NCBI RefSeq assembly: GCF_014196345.1
Contig: NZ_JACIDN010000008.1
Span: forward strand, 62,001-126,000
Source of the DNA: Methylobacterium brachythecii
GTDB taxonomy: Bacteria > Pseudomonadota > Alphaproteobacteria > Rhizobiales > Beijerinckiaceae
Reading direction: 5' to 3'
DNA: 64,000 nucleotides
Shown: one piece after another, positions 1 through 8,743 of the stretch
Position numbering within the stretch: the stretch's first letter is position 1
How the letters are laid out: each line of letters opens with the position of its first letter
Position numbers and translations under genes: made by a program
The notes under the pieces: generated by a model
Database searches by the model: none
Told to the model about the DNA's origin: nothing
The model's input: the letters and a program-made list of their open reading frames with translations, nothing else

Positions 1-11
1 GGGCCGGAACG

Positions 12-39
12 AAAAAGGCCGGGGCTTTCGCACCCGGCC
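12..39 (-). terminator. Rho-independent terminator of tRNA-Pro
   Basis: A perfect 7-bp stem (GGCCGGG at 17-23 with CCCGGCC at 33-39) encloses a 9-nt loop. On the minus strand it is followed by a run of five T (complement of 12-16). It lies about 50 bp past the 3' end of the minus-strand tRNA gene, so it probably ends that transcript. Confidence 0.85.
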
Positions 40-89
40 CTACATCGGAAACGGAATGACCAGCACGAGGCTGGCTGCATCGTCGTCAT

Positions 90-166
90 TGGTCGGAGTA
101 GCAGGACTTGAACCTGCGACCCCCTGTCCCCCAGACAGGTGCGCTACCGGGCTGCGCTATACTCCG
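90..166 (-). tRNA. tRNA-Pro (anticodon GGG), CCA encoded
   Basis: Read on the minus strand, the gene has a 7-bp acceptor stem (CGGAGTA with TACTCCG), a D arm containing AGCGCAGCCCGGTAGCGC, an anticodon stem CCTGT/ACAGG around loop CTGGGGG, and a T arm with the TTC(A)A motif. Loop positions 34-36 read GGG, so it decodes CCC proline codons. The discriminator is A at 93 and a CCA tail is encoded at 90-92. The C1:G72 pair and overall arms fit bacterial tRNA-Pro. Confidence 0.95.
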
Positions 167-330
167 TCACGTCCGTCCCGATACCCCCGGAGGGGTTCGG
201 CGCTCTTAGCTTCGTGCCGGTTCCGGCGCAACCCCGAAAGCCGGCCGCGCATGGTCGTCGTGGACACCGGATCGGTCTATGAGCAGCCGCCGTCACCGGC
301 GGCCGCAGCACGCTGCCTCAGCGGAGATCC

Positions 331-1611
331 ATGTCCTCGCGTCCCATCGCCTTCGACCTCACCCGGCTGATCACGCGCCTGCGTCATGCCAGCCCGACCG
401 GTATCGACCGGGTCGACCTCGCCTATGCGCGCCATGTGCTCGCCGGTGACGGGCCGCGCTTCGGACTGGTGACGAGCGCTGTCGGGCCACGGGTGATCGA
501 CCGGCGACAGGCGAGCACCATCGTGGAGGCGGTGGCTTCGGGTTGGGTGGAGGACGTGCGGCCCGAGGACGATCCCGTTTATCTCAGGCTCGCCGGTTCG
601 CCCGGCGAGCGGCGGCCGGGCGCCGAAGGTGCACGCCGAAGCGCATTGCGGCGCCGGCAGATCCAGGTCGCCACGACGCTGCGCACGCTGCGAGGCCGCG
701 GCGTCGAAGCGCTGCCGGAGGGCACGATCTACCTGCACAGCTCGCATCTGCGGCTCGACCGGCCGGAACGGTTCGACTGGCTCTATACGCGCCGCGACAT
801 CCGCCCGATCTTCTTCGTGCACGATCTGATCCCGATCTCGCACCCCGAATACGGGCGACCCGGCGAGGCCGCCCGTCACGAGCAGCGGATCGACACCATC
901 GCCCGGCATGCGGCGGCGGTGATCGTGAACTCCTCTGATGTCGGCGCCCGCTTCAGCGCGCATCTCGCCGCACGCGGGTTTGCGCCGCGAGCGGTCACCG
1001 TGGCGCCGCTCGGCGTCGAGCCGATCTTCTCCGGGCGGGACGGCGCGGCTCCGGCGTTCGGGCAGCCGACCTTCCTAGTGTGCGGGACGATCGAGTCGCG
1101 CAAGAACCACCTGCTGCTTCTGCAGGTCTGGCGGGACCTCGCTGCACGGCACGGAGCGCAAACGCCGCGCCTCGTCATCGTCGGCCGGCGCGGCTGGGAG
1201 GTCGAGAACGTCGTCGACTTGCTCGACCGCTGCCCGTCGATCGCCCCGCACGTCACCGAGGTTTCGGGTTTGTCGACCCCGGGTCTCGCCCGGCTCATGC
1301 GCGGCGCGACCGCTCTTCTGATGCCGTCCTTCATCGAGGGCTACGGCCTGCCCGTGGTCGAGGCCGCCGCGAGCGGTCTGCCGGTGGTCGTCTCCGACAT
1401 CCCGGTTCACCGCGAGATCGGCGGCGGCTTCGCCAAACTGATCGATCCCCTCGACGGACCGGGCTGGCGACAGGCGATCGAAGATCTGAGCGCGCCAGAA
1501 TCAAGCCTACGGCATTCCCTGGCTGCGCGGCTCGACGGCTTTGCACCGCCGAATTGGGCCGATCACCTCGTCAAGCTGGACACGACGCTCGCAGCCCTGG
1601 ACCAAACCTGA
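331..1611 (+). CDS. Glycosyltransferase family 4 (GT-B fold)
   Basis: This 426-residue protein transfers a sugar from a nucleotide-sugar donor, probably onto a cell-surface glycan or lipid-linked oligosaccharide. The C-terminal GT-B half is clear: a CGTIESRKN segment at about residue 250 starts the donor-binding domain and FIEGYGLPVVEAAASG at about 333 carries the conserved E-x7-E-type motif of GT4 enzymes. The N-terminal half contains FFVHDLIPISHPEY, common in WbaZ/mannosyltransferase-like members. The ATG at 331 has GGAG six bases upstream. It stands alone between tRNA-Pro and a rhodanese gene, about 16 kb from the exopolysaccharide locus, so its acceptor cannot be told from context. Donor and acceptor are unknown. 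Confidence 0.85.
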   Translation: MSSRPIAFDLTRLITRLRHASPTGIDRVDLAYARHVLAGDGPRFGLVTSAVGPRVIDRRQASTIVEAVASGWVEDVRPEDDPVYLRLAGSPGERRPGAEGARRSALRRRQIQVATTLRTLRGRGVEALPEGTIYLHSSHLRLDRPERFDWLYTRRDIRPIFFVHDLIPISHPEYGRPGEAARHEQRIDTIARHAAAVIVNSSDVGARFSAHLAARGFAPRAVTVAPLGVEPIFSGRDGAAPAFGQPTFLVCGTIESRKNHLLLLQVWRDLAARHGAQTPRLVIVGRRGWEVENVVDLLDRCPSIAPHVTEVSGLSTPGLARLMRGATALLMPSFIEGYGLPVVEAAASGLPVVVSDIPVHREIGGGFAKLIDPLDGPGWRQAIEDLSAPESSLRHSLAARLDGFAPPNWADHLVKLDTTLAALDQT

Positions 1612-1734
1612 ACGATAGCGCAGCTTGCCTCAAGCTGGGCTGACGAATATGGAAAAACGTCAGCACCCGCGGCAGGCCTCCGTAAGGCCTCGCGGATTTT
1701 CCCTCAACGCTCCGACCGGCGAGGCTCGCACGCG

Positions 1735-2058
1735 ATGACGATCGTCGATCTCGACCGCGAAACCGTGAAGCAGGGCTTGGCCGATGGGTCGATTCTGTTG
1801 ATCGACGTGCGCGAGGAGCACGAATTTGCAGCCGGGCGCATACCCGGTGCCGTGTCCTATCCGCTTTCGGATTTCGATCCGGCGACGCTCAAGGCACTGA
1901 TCGACGGCGACGGGCGCCGGCCGGTCTTCTCCTGCGCCTCTGGCGTCCGCTCCATTCACGCGATCAACGCCGCTCGGCAGGCCGGGATCGACGTCGACGA
2001 GCACTACAAGGGCGCGTTCAAGGACTGGTTCGCCTCCGGCGAGCCGGTCGAACGCTGA
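1735..2058 (+). CDS. Single-domain rhodanese-like protein
   Basis: A 107-residue protein that consists of one rhodanese domain and no signal peptide, so it is cytoplasmic. The rhodanese signatures are present: LIDVREEHEFAAGRIPGA near residues 22-40 and an active-site loop SCASGVRS with the catalytic Cys at about residue 66. Such proteins carry persulfide sulfur to acceptors or act in detoxification; the acceptor here is unknown. It is monocistronic, 123 bp after the glycosyltransferase and 140 bp before the efflux operon, with no shared function visible. Confidence 0.85.
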   Translation: MTIVDLDRETVKQGLADGSILLIDVREEHEFAAGRIPGAVSYPLSDFDPATLKALIDGDGRRPVFSCASGVRSIHAINAARQAGIDVDEHYKGAFKDWFASGEPVER

Positions 2059-2198
2059 GCCACCACCAGAGTCGAGGACGGCGTTGGGGACGCGCATCGA
2101 TCATCCCCGACTCAGACGCCATTGCCGGCGGCAATGTGCGCAACCGCACTACACGACCCATCCCGAGCCTCTAGCGCGGGATCAAGGGAACATTAAAA

Positions 2199-3338
2199 AT
2201 GCGTAACCTTCGGGTCTTCAGCCTTTTCACCATCGGCCTCGGTGCCGCGCTCGCTTCGCAGTCGGCGCTGGCGCAAGCTCCCGGCATGCCGCCGCCCGGC
2301 GTGACGGTGTCGAAGCCCGTGGTGAAGGAGATCATCGAGCAGGACCAGTATACCGGCCGCTTCGACCCGATCGAGTTCGTCGAGGTGCGCGCCCGCGTCA
2401 CCGGCTACCTGGACAAGATCATGTTCCAGGACGGCGCCGACGTGAAGAAGGGCGAAACCCTCTTCATCATCGACCGGCGGCCCTACAAGGCGGCGCTGGA
2501 GCAATCTCAGGCCGCGCTGGTTTCCGCCAAGGCGCGGTTGTCCTTCTCACAGACCGACCTCGAGCGCGCCCAGGTGCTGTCGAAGGGCGGCAACATCTCC
2601 GAGCAGGTGACCGACCAGCGCCGACAGGCATCGCAGACCGCGCAGGCCGACGTCGACAGCGCGGAAGCTGCGCTGCGTAACGCCCAGCTCAACTACGACT
2701 TCACCGATGTGAAATCGCCGATCAACGGCCGCATCAGTCGCCGGTTGGTCACCGAGGGTAACATCGTCAGCGCCGACCAGACGATGCTGACGACGATCGT
2801 CTCGCTCGATCCGATCTATTTCGGCTTCACCGTCGATGAGCAGTCCTTCCTCAAATACCAGACGAGCATCGGCATCGGCATGGGCCAGACCCAGCGCGGC
2901 AAGGGCGCACCGGTGATGATCGCGCTGAGCGGCGAGAAGAAGCCGACGCACAAGGGTACGCTCGACTTCGTCGACAACCGCGTGGACAACCAGACCGGCA
3001 CGGTGCTGCTGCGCGCCACCGTTCCGAATGCCGACAGCTTCATCAAGCCTGGCCTGTTCGGTATCGTCTCGATGCCGGCGACCAAGCCCTACCAGGGCAT
3101 CCTGATGCCCGACGACGCGATCTCGGCGAACCAGGACAAGCGGATCGTCTACATCCTCGGCGAGGGCAACAAGGTCTCCGCCAAGCCCGTCACTCTCGGC
3201 CCCATCGTCGACGGCTACCGCGTCATCGCCGAAGGCCTGAAGGGCGACGAGACCGTGGTGATCAACGGCATCGCCAAGATCCGCCCCGGGATGGAGGTGA
3301 AGCCCGAGACGAAGCAGCTCCCGCCGACGAAGGAATGA
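2199..3338 (+). CDS. RND efflux periplasmic adaptor (AcrA/MexA type)
   Basis: The 379-residue protein is the periplasmic adaptor that links an inner-membrane RND pump to an outer-membrane channel. It has a signal peptide ending near ALA-QA at residues 20-26, then a split lipoyl domain (ARVTGYLDKIMFQDGADVKKG near 67-88), an alpha-helical hairpin rich in Ala, Gln and Glu (about 95-165), a second lipoyl half (FTDVKSPINGRISRR) and a beta-barrel and membrane-proximal part. AAGGGA lies upstream of the ATG at 2199. It is followed after 44 bp by the pump gene, forming a two-gene operon. No TolC-type gene and no adjacent TetR regulator is present, so the outer channel must be encoded elsewhere. Confidence 0.93.
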   Translation: MRNLRVFSLFTIGLGAALASQSALAQAPGMPPPGVTVSKPVVKEIIEQDQYTGRFDPIEFVEVRARVTGYLDKIMFQDGADVKKGETLFIIDRRPYKAALEQSQAALVSAKARLSFSQTDLERAQVLSKGGNISEQVTDQRRQASQTAQADVDSAEAALRNAQLNYDFTDVKSPINGRISRRLVTEGNIVSADQTMLTTIVSLDPIYFGFTVDEQSFLKYQTSIGIGMGQTQRGKGAPVMIALSGEKKPTHKGTLDFVDNRVDNQTGTVLLRATVPNADSFIKPGLFGIVSMPATKPYQGILMPDDAISANQDKRIVYILGEGNKVSAKPVTLGPIVDGYRVIAEGLKGDETVVINGIAKIRPGMEVKPETKQLPPTKE

Positions 3339-3382
3339 GGCGCCTACCCGTGTCCTGCGGCCCGGCGGCGAGAGGTTAGCCG

Positions 3383-6300
3383 ATGCGTTTTGCCCACTTT
3401 TTCGTCGACCGGCCGATCTTCGCTTCGGTCACGTCGATCGTCTTCCTGATCCTCGGCTTCGTCGCCTACGAGTCGCTGCCTGTCTCGCAATATCCCGAGA
3501 TCGTGCCGCCGACCGTGACCGTGCGCGCCTCCTTCCCCGGCGCGAATGCCGAGACGGTGGCGGCCACGATCGCGACGCCGCTCGAACAGGAGATCAACGG
3601 CGTCGACAACATGCTCTACATGACGTCGTTGTCGACCAACGACGGCAACATGCTGCTGACCGTTACCTTCAAGGTCGGCACCAACCTCGATATCGCGAAC
3701 GTTCTCGTTCAGAACCGGCTCTCGGTGGCGCAGCCGCGCCTGCCGCCGGACGTGCGCAACCTGGGCGTCACCGTGCGCAAGGCCTCGCCGGACCTGATGC
3801 TGGTGGTGCACCTGCGCTCGCCGAACCGCACGTACGACCAGAACTATCTCGCCAACTACATTTACCTGAACATCCGCGACGAGTTGCTCCGCCTCGATGG
3901 CGTCGGCGACATCACGATCTTCGGCGGCAACGAATATGCCGAGCGCATCTGGATCGATCCGAACAAGCTCGCAGCCTACGGCCTGACGACGACCGACGTC
4001 GTCAATGCGCTGCAGGAACAGAACGTCCAGGTCGCGGCCGGCCAGCTCAACGGGCCGCCCGCTGCCACGGGCGCAGCGTTCCAGTTCGTCGTTCAGTCGC
4101 AAGGCCGCTTCAAGACGCCGGAAGAATTCGCCGACGTCATCGTCAAGGCTCAGGACGGGCGCCTCGTGCGCGTGAAGGACGTGGCCCGCGTCGAGATGGG
4201 CCAGAAGGACTACACGACGAACTCGTTCCTCGACGACACCCCGGCAGTCGGCATCGGCGCCTTCCAGCGCCCGGGCACCAACGCGCTCGACGCGGCGGCC
4301 TCGGTGAAGGCCGTCATGGAGCAGGTGAAGAAGAACTTCCCGCCCGACGTCGAGTACGCCATCGCCTACAACCCGACCGAGTTCATCGAGGAATCGATCC
4401 ACGAGGTCTACAAGACGCTGTTCGAGGCCGTCGGCCTCGTGGTGATCGTGATCCTGGTCTTCCTCCAGAGCTGGCGGACGGCGCTGATCCCGGTGATCGC
4501 GATCCCGGTGTCGCTGGTTGGCACCTTCGCGGCGATGGCAGCGTTCGGGTTCTCGCTGAACAACCTCACCCTGTTCGGGCTGGTGCTCGCCATCGGCATC
4601 GTCGTCGACGACGCGATCGTCGTGGTCGAGAACGTCGAGCGCAATATGCAGGAGGGCCTCTCCCCGGGCGAGGCGGCGCACAAGACCATGGACGAGGTCG
4701 GATCGGCTGTCCTCGCCATCGCCCTGGTGCTCGCCGCGGTGTTCATCCCGACCGCGTTCATTCCCGGCATCTCGGGCCAGTTCTACAAGCAGTTCGCGCT
4801 CACCATCGCGGCCTCGACGATCATCTCGGCCTTCAACTCGCTGACCCTGTCGCCGGCGCTTTGTAAGCTGCTGCTGGTGCCGCACCACGATCGGCCGAAG
4901 CCGAAGTTCTTCTTGACGCGGTTCGTCAACTGGCTCGCGGATCTGTTCAACCGCGGCTTCGACGCGGTCTCGAACGGGTATGCTGGTACCATCCGCGTGC
5001 TGACGAGCTCGGTGATCGGGCTGTTGCTGATGCTGGTCGTGTATGCCGGCGTCATCTTCGCGACGTTGCATCTGGCCAAGACGGTGCCGACGGGCTTCAT
5101 CCCCGATCAGGACCAGGGCTATCTCATCGGCGTCGTCCAGCTCCCGTCCGGCGCGTCGCTCGATCGGACGACCGACGTCATCAACAAGGCTGCTGCCATT
5201 GCGCGGAAAGTCGATGGCGTGACCCACTCGGTCATCATCGCCGGCTTCGACGGTGCGACCTTCACCAACACGACGAACTCGGGCGTGATGTTCCTCACGC
5301 TCAAGGGCGCCAAGGAGCGCGCTGAAACCGGCCGCAGCGCAGCCGTCATCACCGGCGACGTGCTCAAGGCCACCGCCGGCATCCAGGATGCGCGGATCAT
5401 CGTGATCCCGCCTCCGCCGGTGCGCGGCCTCGGCCAGGGCGGCGGCTTCAAGATGCAGATCGAGAGCCGGCAATCCTCGGCGATCGGCCCGCTGCTCGCC
5501 TCGACGGGTGAAGTGCTCGGCCAGGCGAACGCCGATCCGAACCTGACCCGCGTGTTCACGACCTTCACGAACGACACGCCGCAATACTATCTCGACATCG
5601 ACCGTACGGTCGCGCGCATGCTGAACGTGCCGCTCGCCAACGTGTTCAACACGCTGCAGGCGGCGCTTGGCGGGACTTACGTCAACGACTTCAATACGTT
5701 GGGACGTATCTACCAAGTGCGTTTGCAGGGCGATGCGATCTACCGGCAGTCGCGGCGCGACATCGAGCAGCTCAAGGTCCGGTCCTCGACCGGTGCGCTG
5801 GTGCCGCTCGGCACACTCGCCAACATCCGCGAGATCACCGGCCCGCAGATCGTGCAGCGGTTCAACCTGTACTACTCGGTACCGGTCCAGGGCGTGGCGC
5901 GGCCGGGCATCTCGACGGGTCAGGCGCTCGACGCGATGGAGGCCGTCGCCAAGCGTGTGCTGCCAGACGGGTTTGCCTACGACTGGACCGAGATCGCCTT
6001 TCAGCAGAAGGCCGCCTCGGGCACGGCGGGTTATGTCTTCGCCCTGGGTGTGCTGCTCGTGTTCCTCGTGCTCGCGGCCCAGTACGAATCCTGGGCTCTT
6101 CCGCTCGCAATCCTTCTCGTCGTGCCGACGGGCGTGCTCGCCGCGCTCTTCGGCGTGCAGCTTCGGGGGCAGGACAACAACATCCTGACCCAGATCGGTC
6201 TCATCGTGCTCATTGGCCTCGCCGCGAAGAACGCGATCCTGATCGTGGAATTCGCGCACGACATCGAGGAGTCGGAGCACAAGGGTCCGGTGGCGGCCGC

Positions 6301-6577
6301 AGTCCAGGCCTGTCGTCTGCGCCTGCGTCCGATCCTGATGACGGCCTTCGCCTTCATCCTCGGCACCCTGCCGCTCGTCATCGCCACCGGTCCCGGTGCG
6401 GAGATGCGTCAAGCTCTCGGGACGGCCGTGTTCTTCGGCATGATCGGCGCGACGTTCTTCGGTCTGTTCCTGACGCCGGTCTTCTACGTGGTGATCCGCC
6501 GCTTCGTGCTGTGGATCGCAAAGCTGCGCGGGAAGACCGAAGACGACACACGCGGAGCCCATCCGGCGCACGGCTGA
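3383..6577 (+). CDS. RND efflux pump, HAE1 family (AcrB/MexB type)
   Basis: The 1064-residue inner-membrane protein is a proton-driven multidrug exporter working as a trimer with the adaptor encoded just upstream. It has the usual length and layout: TM1 near residues 10-30, a large periplasmic loop, TM2-6 (about 340-500), a second periplasmic loop and TM8-12 (about 870-1040). The proton relay is intact: paired Asp in GIVVDDAIVVVENVER near residue 408 and Lys in AAKNAILIVEF near 947. The ATG at 3383 is preceded by AGAGG. The gene is closed by a strong terminator at 6604. The drug range cannot be read from sequence. Confidence 0.96.
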   Translation: MRFAHFFVDRPIFASVTSIVFLILGFVAYESLPVSQYPEIVPPTVTVRASFPGANAETVAATIATPLEQEINGVDNMLYMTSLSTNDGNMLLTVTFKVGTNLDIANVLVQNRLSVAQPRLPPDVRNLGVTVRKASPDLMLVVHLRSPNRTYDQNYLANYIYLNIRDELLRLDGVGDITIFGGNEYAERIWIDPNKLAAYGLTTTDVVNALQEQNVQVAAGQLNGPPAATGAAFQFVVQSQGRFKTPEEFADVIVKAQDGRLVRVKDVARVEMGQKDYTTNSFLDDTPAVGIGAFQRPGTNALDAAASVKAVMEQVKKNFPPDVEYAIAYNPTEFIEESIHEVYKTLFEAVGLVVIVILVFLQSWRTALIPVIAIPVSLVGTFAAMAAFGFSLNNLTLFGLVLAIGIVVDDAIVVVENVERNMQEGLSPGEAAHKTMDEVGSAVLAIALVLAAVFIPTAFIPGISGQFYKQFALTIAASTIISAFNSLTLSPALCKLLLVPHHDRPKPKFFLTRFVNWLADLFNRGFDAVSNGYAGTIRVLTSSVIGLLLMLVVYAGVIFATLHLAKTVPTGFIPDQDQGYLIGVVQLPSGASLDRTTDVINKAAAIARKVDGVTHSVIIAGFDGATFTNTTNSGVMFLTLKGAKERAETGRSAAVITGDVLKATAGIQDARIIVIPPPPVRGLGQGGGFKMQIESRQSSAIGPLLASTGEVLGQANADPNLTRVFTTFTNDTPQYYLDIDRTVARMLNVPLANVFNTLQAALGGTYVNDFNTLGRIYQVRLQGDAIYRQSRRDIEQLKVRSSTGALVPLGTLANIREITGPQIVQRFNLYYSVPVQGVARPGISTGQALDAMEAVAKRVLPDGFAYDWTEIAFQQKAASGTAGYVFALGVLLVFLVLAAQYESWALPLAILLVVPTGVLAALFGVQLRGQDNNILTQIGLIVLIGLAAKNAILIVEFAHDIEESEHKGPVAAAVQACRLRLRPILMTAFAFILGTLPLVIATGPGAEMRQALGTAVFFGMIGATFFGLFLTPVFYVVIRRFVLWIAKLRGKTEDDTRGAHPAHG

Positions 6578-6598
6578 GCCCACCCGATAAACGGCACG

Positions 6599-6633
6599 AA
6601 AAAGGCCGGCGAGCTTAGCTCGCCGGCCTTTTT
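6599..6633. terminator. Bidirectional rho-independent terminator
   Basis: An 11-bp perfect stem (GGCCGGCGAGC with GCTCGCCGGCC, 6604-6628) closes a 3-nt loop, with A5 before it and T5 after it. It sits between the convergent RND pump gene (plus) and the small secreted-protein gene (minus) and can stop transcripts from both sides. Confidence 0.92.
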
Positions 6634-6671
6634 CGGTTCCGTGGTGTGTCAGGCACCTCGCGTGCCGGGTC

Positions 6672-6974
6672 CTAGAAGAACGGGCGCGGGCCGTAGAAGC
6701 CGTAAGGACGGTAATACGGGCGCGGACGGTAGTAGCCGTAAGGGCGATAGACCGGGCGGCCGTAGAACGGGCGCGGGCCGTAGAAGTTCGGACGGCACAC
6801 GCCCCAGGGATTGGGGTGGAAACCGGGGCCGCAACCACCGGCTACGCGCTCGATCTGGGCGCCGTCCGTCGCGCCGAGCAACCCCGGGCTGAGCGGAGCG
6901 GCACTCGCCGACGTCGCGAGACCGAGACCGGCCGCGAGCGTCGCCGCGGCCGCGATAATCTTCAGGTGCGTCAT
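6672..6974 (-). CDS. Small secreted GCG_CRPN-type protein with Tyr/Pro/Arg-rich tail
   Basis: A 100-residue exported protein. Residues 1-25 form a signal peptide cut after ASA. The mature part begins with GCGPGFHPNPWGVCRPN (about 47-63), which matches the GCG_CRPN prefix known from Hyphomicrobiales, followed by about 37 residues of short repeats built from Y, R, P, G and F (units such as RPYGYY, RPYYRPY, YGPRPFF). Function of the family is unknown; a periplasmic or surface role is inferred. A very strong GAGGAGG ribosome site stands before the ATG at 6974. The repeat-coding DNA is itself repetitive, which makes length change by slippage possible. Confidence 0.8.
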   Translation of the reverse strand: MTHLKIIAAAATLAAGLGLATSASAAPLSPGLLGATDGAQIERVAGGCGPGFHPNPWGVCRPNFYGPRPFYGRPVYRPYGYYRPRPYYRPYGFYGPRPFF

Positions 6975-7062
6975 ACTGGGACCTCCTCAACCATCCGGCA
7001 CGCGGCGACCGCTGCCGGAGACTTGATGAAACACGTTTTTCCCTGAACGCCCGCTGAGCCGA

Positions 7063-7155
7063 TCACGGCAACATCATGTTGACCATCGGCGCCAGCACGA
7101 GACCCGCCAGGAAAGCCACGCTGAGAAGCCGGGTGTATTGAACGCAGCTGACCAT
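7063..7155 (-). CDS. 30-residue putative membrane microprotein
   Basis: A short frame reads MVSCVQYTRLLSVAFLAGLV followed by LAPMVNMMLP. Residues about 10-28 form one hydrophobic helix, so the product could be a single-span membrane peptide. Its support is an excellent ribosome site, GAGGAGG, six bases before the ATG at 7155, the same motif that precedes the secreted-protein gene 90 bp downstream on the same strand. I do not recognise a family. A signal-peptide-like peptide or a leader cistron for the downstream gene are alternatives. Confidence 0.5.
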   Translation of the reverse strand: MVSCVQYTRLLSVAFLAGLVLAPMVNMMLP

Positions 7156-7381
7156 GTGAACCTCCTCGGACGATCGGATCCAACGCGATGCCAGATCTGT
7201 GATCGGCACCGCGTTCGGCGGAACTCGATTGCGCCGATCTGGTCTCGCAGATCGAGGAAAGCTTGGGAGTGCTCGGGCACACGCGACACGGCCGGATGAA
7301 TGGATGATCCGAGGCCGCTCGCCGTGCGACGAGGCGGAGCGCCAATTCCCTCGGGCCTGCCCGCGTCCTACATCGGTGCCG

Positions 7382-7798
7382 ATGGAATCGGATTTCACCC
7401 TCGACCCCCGCTTGCAGGCCGACACCGCCGCGATCGGCGATCTCGCCCTGTGCTCCGTCCTCCTGATGGACGATGCGCGCTTTCCCTGGATGATCCTGGT
7501 GCCGCGTCGGCCAGGACTAAGCGAGCTAACCGATCTGTCACCGGAGGACGCGGCGACGCTGATGGACGAGATCCGCCTCGCCTCCGGTGTGATGCAGGCC
7601 CTCTCGAAGCCCGACAAGCTGAACGTGGCAGCGCTCGGCAACCAGGTGGCTCAGCTCCATATCCACGTGATCGGGCGCTTCCGCTCCGATCCGGCCTGGC
7701 CGAACCCAATCTGGGGCGTCGGCACGCGCGCGCCCTACCCGGCCCATGCCCGCGCACAGCTGCTCGAGCGCGCCGGCGCGCTGTTCGCGGCGGCCTGA
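7382..7798 (+). CDS. HIT-domain protein
   Basis: A 138-residue HIT-superfamily protein, probably a nucleotide hydrolase or transferase. The signature QLHIHVIGR lies near residues 92-100; the last two histidines of the HxHxH motif are present and the first position is Gln, a variant seen in this branch of small proteobacterial HIT proteins. The start at 7382 was chosen because homology-like sequence (FTLDPRLQADT) begins there; no clear ribosome site is visible and earlier in-frame starts exist. It is separated by only 2 bp from nudC, so the two are almost certainly cotranscribed and both act on nucleotide-derived substrates. Confidence 0.85.
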   Translation: MESDFTLDPRLQADTAAIGDLALCSVLLMDDARFPWMILVPRRPGLSELTDLSPEDAATLMDEIRLASGVMQALSKPDKLNVAALGNQVAQLHIHVIGRFRSDPAWPNPIWGVGTRAPYPAHARAQLLERAGALFAAA

Positions 7799-7800
7799 CC

Positions 7801-8715
7801 ATGACGGACGTCTTCGACCGCCTCGGTTTCGTGAAGAGCGGGCTCGTGCGGCACAGCGCCGAGCGTGAGCATGTCGCCATCCCGCCCATCGATGCACCGG
7901 GGACCGGCATCCTGCTGTTTGCCGGCGACCGCGTGATCCTGCGCGCCAGCGACCCGCCGACGGCCCTGCTCGCCCCCGAAGATTTCGCGCCGGCTCTGCA
8001 GGGCGGGCTCACCGTGTTTCTCGGTCGGGTCGATGGCCGCCCGGTCTTTGCCGCCGCGCTGCCGGAGCAGGCGGCCGAGGAGGTTGCGGAGCCAGCGTTC
8101 CGCGTCTCGGACCTGCGCGGCATCGCCGCCGAGGGAGCGGTGGCGGCCGAAGAACTCGGCCTGCTGGCGACAGCCAAATCCGTGCTCGCTTGGCACGGCC
8201 GCAACGGCTTCTGCGCCAATTGCGGCTCACCGACCGAGGTGAAGGCCGGCGGCTTCCGGCGCGAATGCCCATCCTGCTCGATGTACCACTTCCCCCGCAC
8301 CGACCCGGTCGTGATCATGCTGGTGCATCGCGGCGATGCCTGCCTGGTGGGACGCGGCCCGCATTTCCCCGGCACTATGTATTCTTGCCTCGCCGGCTTC
8401 GTGGAGCCGGGCGAGACGATCGAGGACGCGGTCCGTCGCGAGACCTTCGAGGAGACGGGCGTCGTCGTCGGCCAGGTCCGCTATCGGGCCTCGCAGCCCT
8501 GGCCGTTCCCGTCTTCGCTGATGATCGGCTGCATTGCCGAGGCGACGAGCGAGGCCATCACCATCGACCCGCTCGAACTCGCGGACGCCCGATGGGTGAC
8601 GCGGGCCGAGCTGCGCACCATGTTCGACGGCAACCACCCCGAAGACATCACCGCGCCGAAGCCGCTCGCCATCGCCCACCTGTTGCTGCGCGATTTTCTG
8701 GACGGGCAAATCTGA
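7801..8715 (+). CDS. nudC: NAD+ diphosphatase / NADH pyrophosphatase
   Basis: The 304-residue Nudix enzyme cleaves NAD(H) to NMN(H) and AMP, and in several bacteria removes NAD caps from RNA 5' ends. All landmarks of NudC are visible: an N-terminal NUDIX-like domain, a four-cysteine zinc ribbon (CANC near 138-141 and CPSC near 156-159), a Nudix box GFVEPGETIEDAVRRE..EE near 200-222, and the SQPWPFPSSLM segment after it that is diagnostic of NADH pyrophosphatases. Start at 7801 lies 2 bp behind the HIT gene. The gene converges on modC across an 18-bp palindrome. Confidence 0.95.
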   Translation: MTDVFDRLGFVKSGLVRHSAEREHVAIPPIDAPGTGILLFAGDRVILRASDPPTALLAPEDFAPALQGGLTVFLGRVDGRPVFAAALPEQAAEEVAEPAFRVSDLRGIAAEGAVAAEELGLLATAKSVLAWHGRNGFCANCGSPTEVKAGGFRRECPSCSMYHFPRTDPVVIMLVHRGDACLVGRGPHFPGTMYSCLAGFVEPGETIEDAVRRETFEETGVVVGQVRYRASQPWPFPSSLMIGCIAEATSEAITIDPLELADARWVTRAELRTMFDGNHPEDITAPKPLAIAHLLLRDFLDGQI

Positions 8716-8725
8716 GGATCACCGT

Positions 8726-8743
8726 ATCACAGGATCCTGTGAT
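8726..8743. repeat. Perfect 18-bp palindrome between convergent nudC and modC
   Basis: ATCACAGGATCCTGTGAT is its own reverse complement and lies exactly between the nudC stop and the modC stop, touching the latter. There is no T run, so it is not a classical intrinsic terminator; it may form a hairpin that ends or protects both transcripts, or be a protein site. Confidence 0.6.

Noticed and set aside
3344..6838. Open frame of 1164 codons on the minus strand opposite the RND pump gene
   Set aside because: It mirrors the high-GC coding pattern of acrB-type codons, its product is mostly Arg/His/Asp/Glu/Val with no hydrophobic pattern or family motif, and the plus-strand gene is unambiguous.
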